A DNA stretch of 5,246 nt, from the NCBI GenBank assembly GCA_016764015.1, contig JAESSR010000070.1:1-5246 (forward strand). The letters are read 5' to 3'. The position numbers and the translations under genes were made by a program. Source of the DNA: Phycisphaerales bacterium (lineage in GTDB: Bacteria > Planctomycetota > Phycisphaerae > Phycisphaerales > UBA1924). Shown piece by piece: positions 5,022 to 5,246 of this stretch. Each line of letters starts with the position of its first letter. Position 1 is the stretch's first letter. Below the pieces are notes generated by a model. It had not been told where the DNA came from and searched no databases. It saw only the letters and a program-made list of their open reading frames with translations.

Positions 5022-5246
5022 CAGGCATTTTTGTTGATGAGACCTGTATGCAAAAACGACAAAGCAGCAGACCTGCAGGACGCATTGCTGAATCCGGCTC
5101 CCTCATTGGTCCACTGCTCTGCCGCATCACTGAGTATTGAGCATACAACGGAATTTCGTTTCGCTGCGCGCAAACTCACAAAGAAGGTAAAGAGTACTTC
5201 CTACCTACCTAGGTCGTGTCTGACGCAAAAACACGCTCTTTTCGCC
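5022..5246. other. Non-coding stretch after pyrE, no supported gene
   Basis: These 225 nt contain no reading frame with a convincing start or recognisable protein. Small structures are visible: ACAGG/CCTGT (5021-5025, 5043-5047); TTTTTG/CAAAAA (5028-5033, 5051-5056); CCTGCAGG (5072-5079) inside CAGCA/TGCTG arms (5065-5069, 5086-5090); AGGTA/TACCT (5185-5189, 5202-5206); ACCTAGGT (5207-5214); and CGTGT/ACACG (5215-5219, 5231-5235), which is followed by CTCTTTT. The last is a weak terminator candidate, far from the pyrE stop. Confidence 0.5.

Noticed and set aside
5048..5140. Plus-strand 30-codon ORF starting MQKRQSSRPAGRIAE
   Set aside because: No Shine-Dalgarno, no convincing promoter, and a length expected by chance in 225 nt of spacer.
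4976..5179. Minus-strand 67-residue frame at the end of pyrE
   Set aside because: It overlaps the pyrE 3' end, has no ribosome site and no recognisable or protein-like pattern.
5180..5246. Possible tRNA or other structured RNA at the right edge
   Set aside because: No cloverleaf, T-loop consensus or CCA-type end could be fitted on either strand.

Overview
The window reads as ordinary bacterial chromosome of moderate GC. It carries four complete genes and the 3' end of a fifth. The combination of a MoxR-type ATPase, an Rrf2 regulator with a reduced cysteine set, a LysRS with an extra basic insertion, and a secreted proline-rich protein of unknown function fits a Planctomycetota/Phycisphaerae-like lineage. 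That placement is an inference from protein flavour and mixed start signals, not a proven assignment.

Layout. Positions 1-606 (+) hold the C-terminal 201 residues of a MoxR-family AAA+ ATPase. After a 131-nt gap with a plausible promoter comes an Rrf2-family regulator (738-1205, +) with a TTG start and a good Shine-Dalgarno. After 75 nt follows class II lysyl-tRNA synthetase lysS (1281-2951, +), whose GTG start has no Shine-Dalgarno. A hairpin with a U-tract on each strand (2994-3028) separates lysS from a convergent minus-strand gene (3069-4166). That gene encodes a 365-residue exported protein that I do not recognise. A 264-nt divergent region rich in small palindromes separates it from pyrE (4431-5021, +), which has a near-consensus -10 box only 5 nt from its ATG. 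The last 225 nt hold no convincing gene.

Functionally this looks like housekeeping (charging of tRNA-Lys, pyrimidine synthesis) next to a regulator and a secreted protein, not one dedicated system. I found no mobile element, CRISPR array, tRNA, rRNA or defence module. The points most worth a second look are: the Rrf2 cluster-ligand set (C90, C102, H105, with the middle Cys replaced by Asn); the ambiguous lysS start, where a well-placed SD and ATG open a different frame; the probable leaderless pyrE mRNA; the PyrE catalytic-loop substitutions; the palindrome cluster between the divergent genes; and the uncharacterised exported protein.
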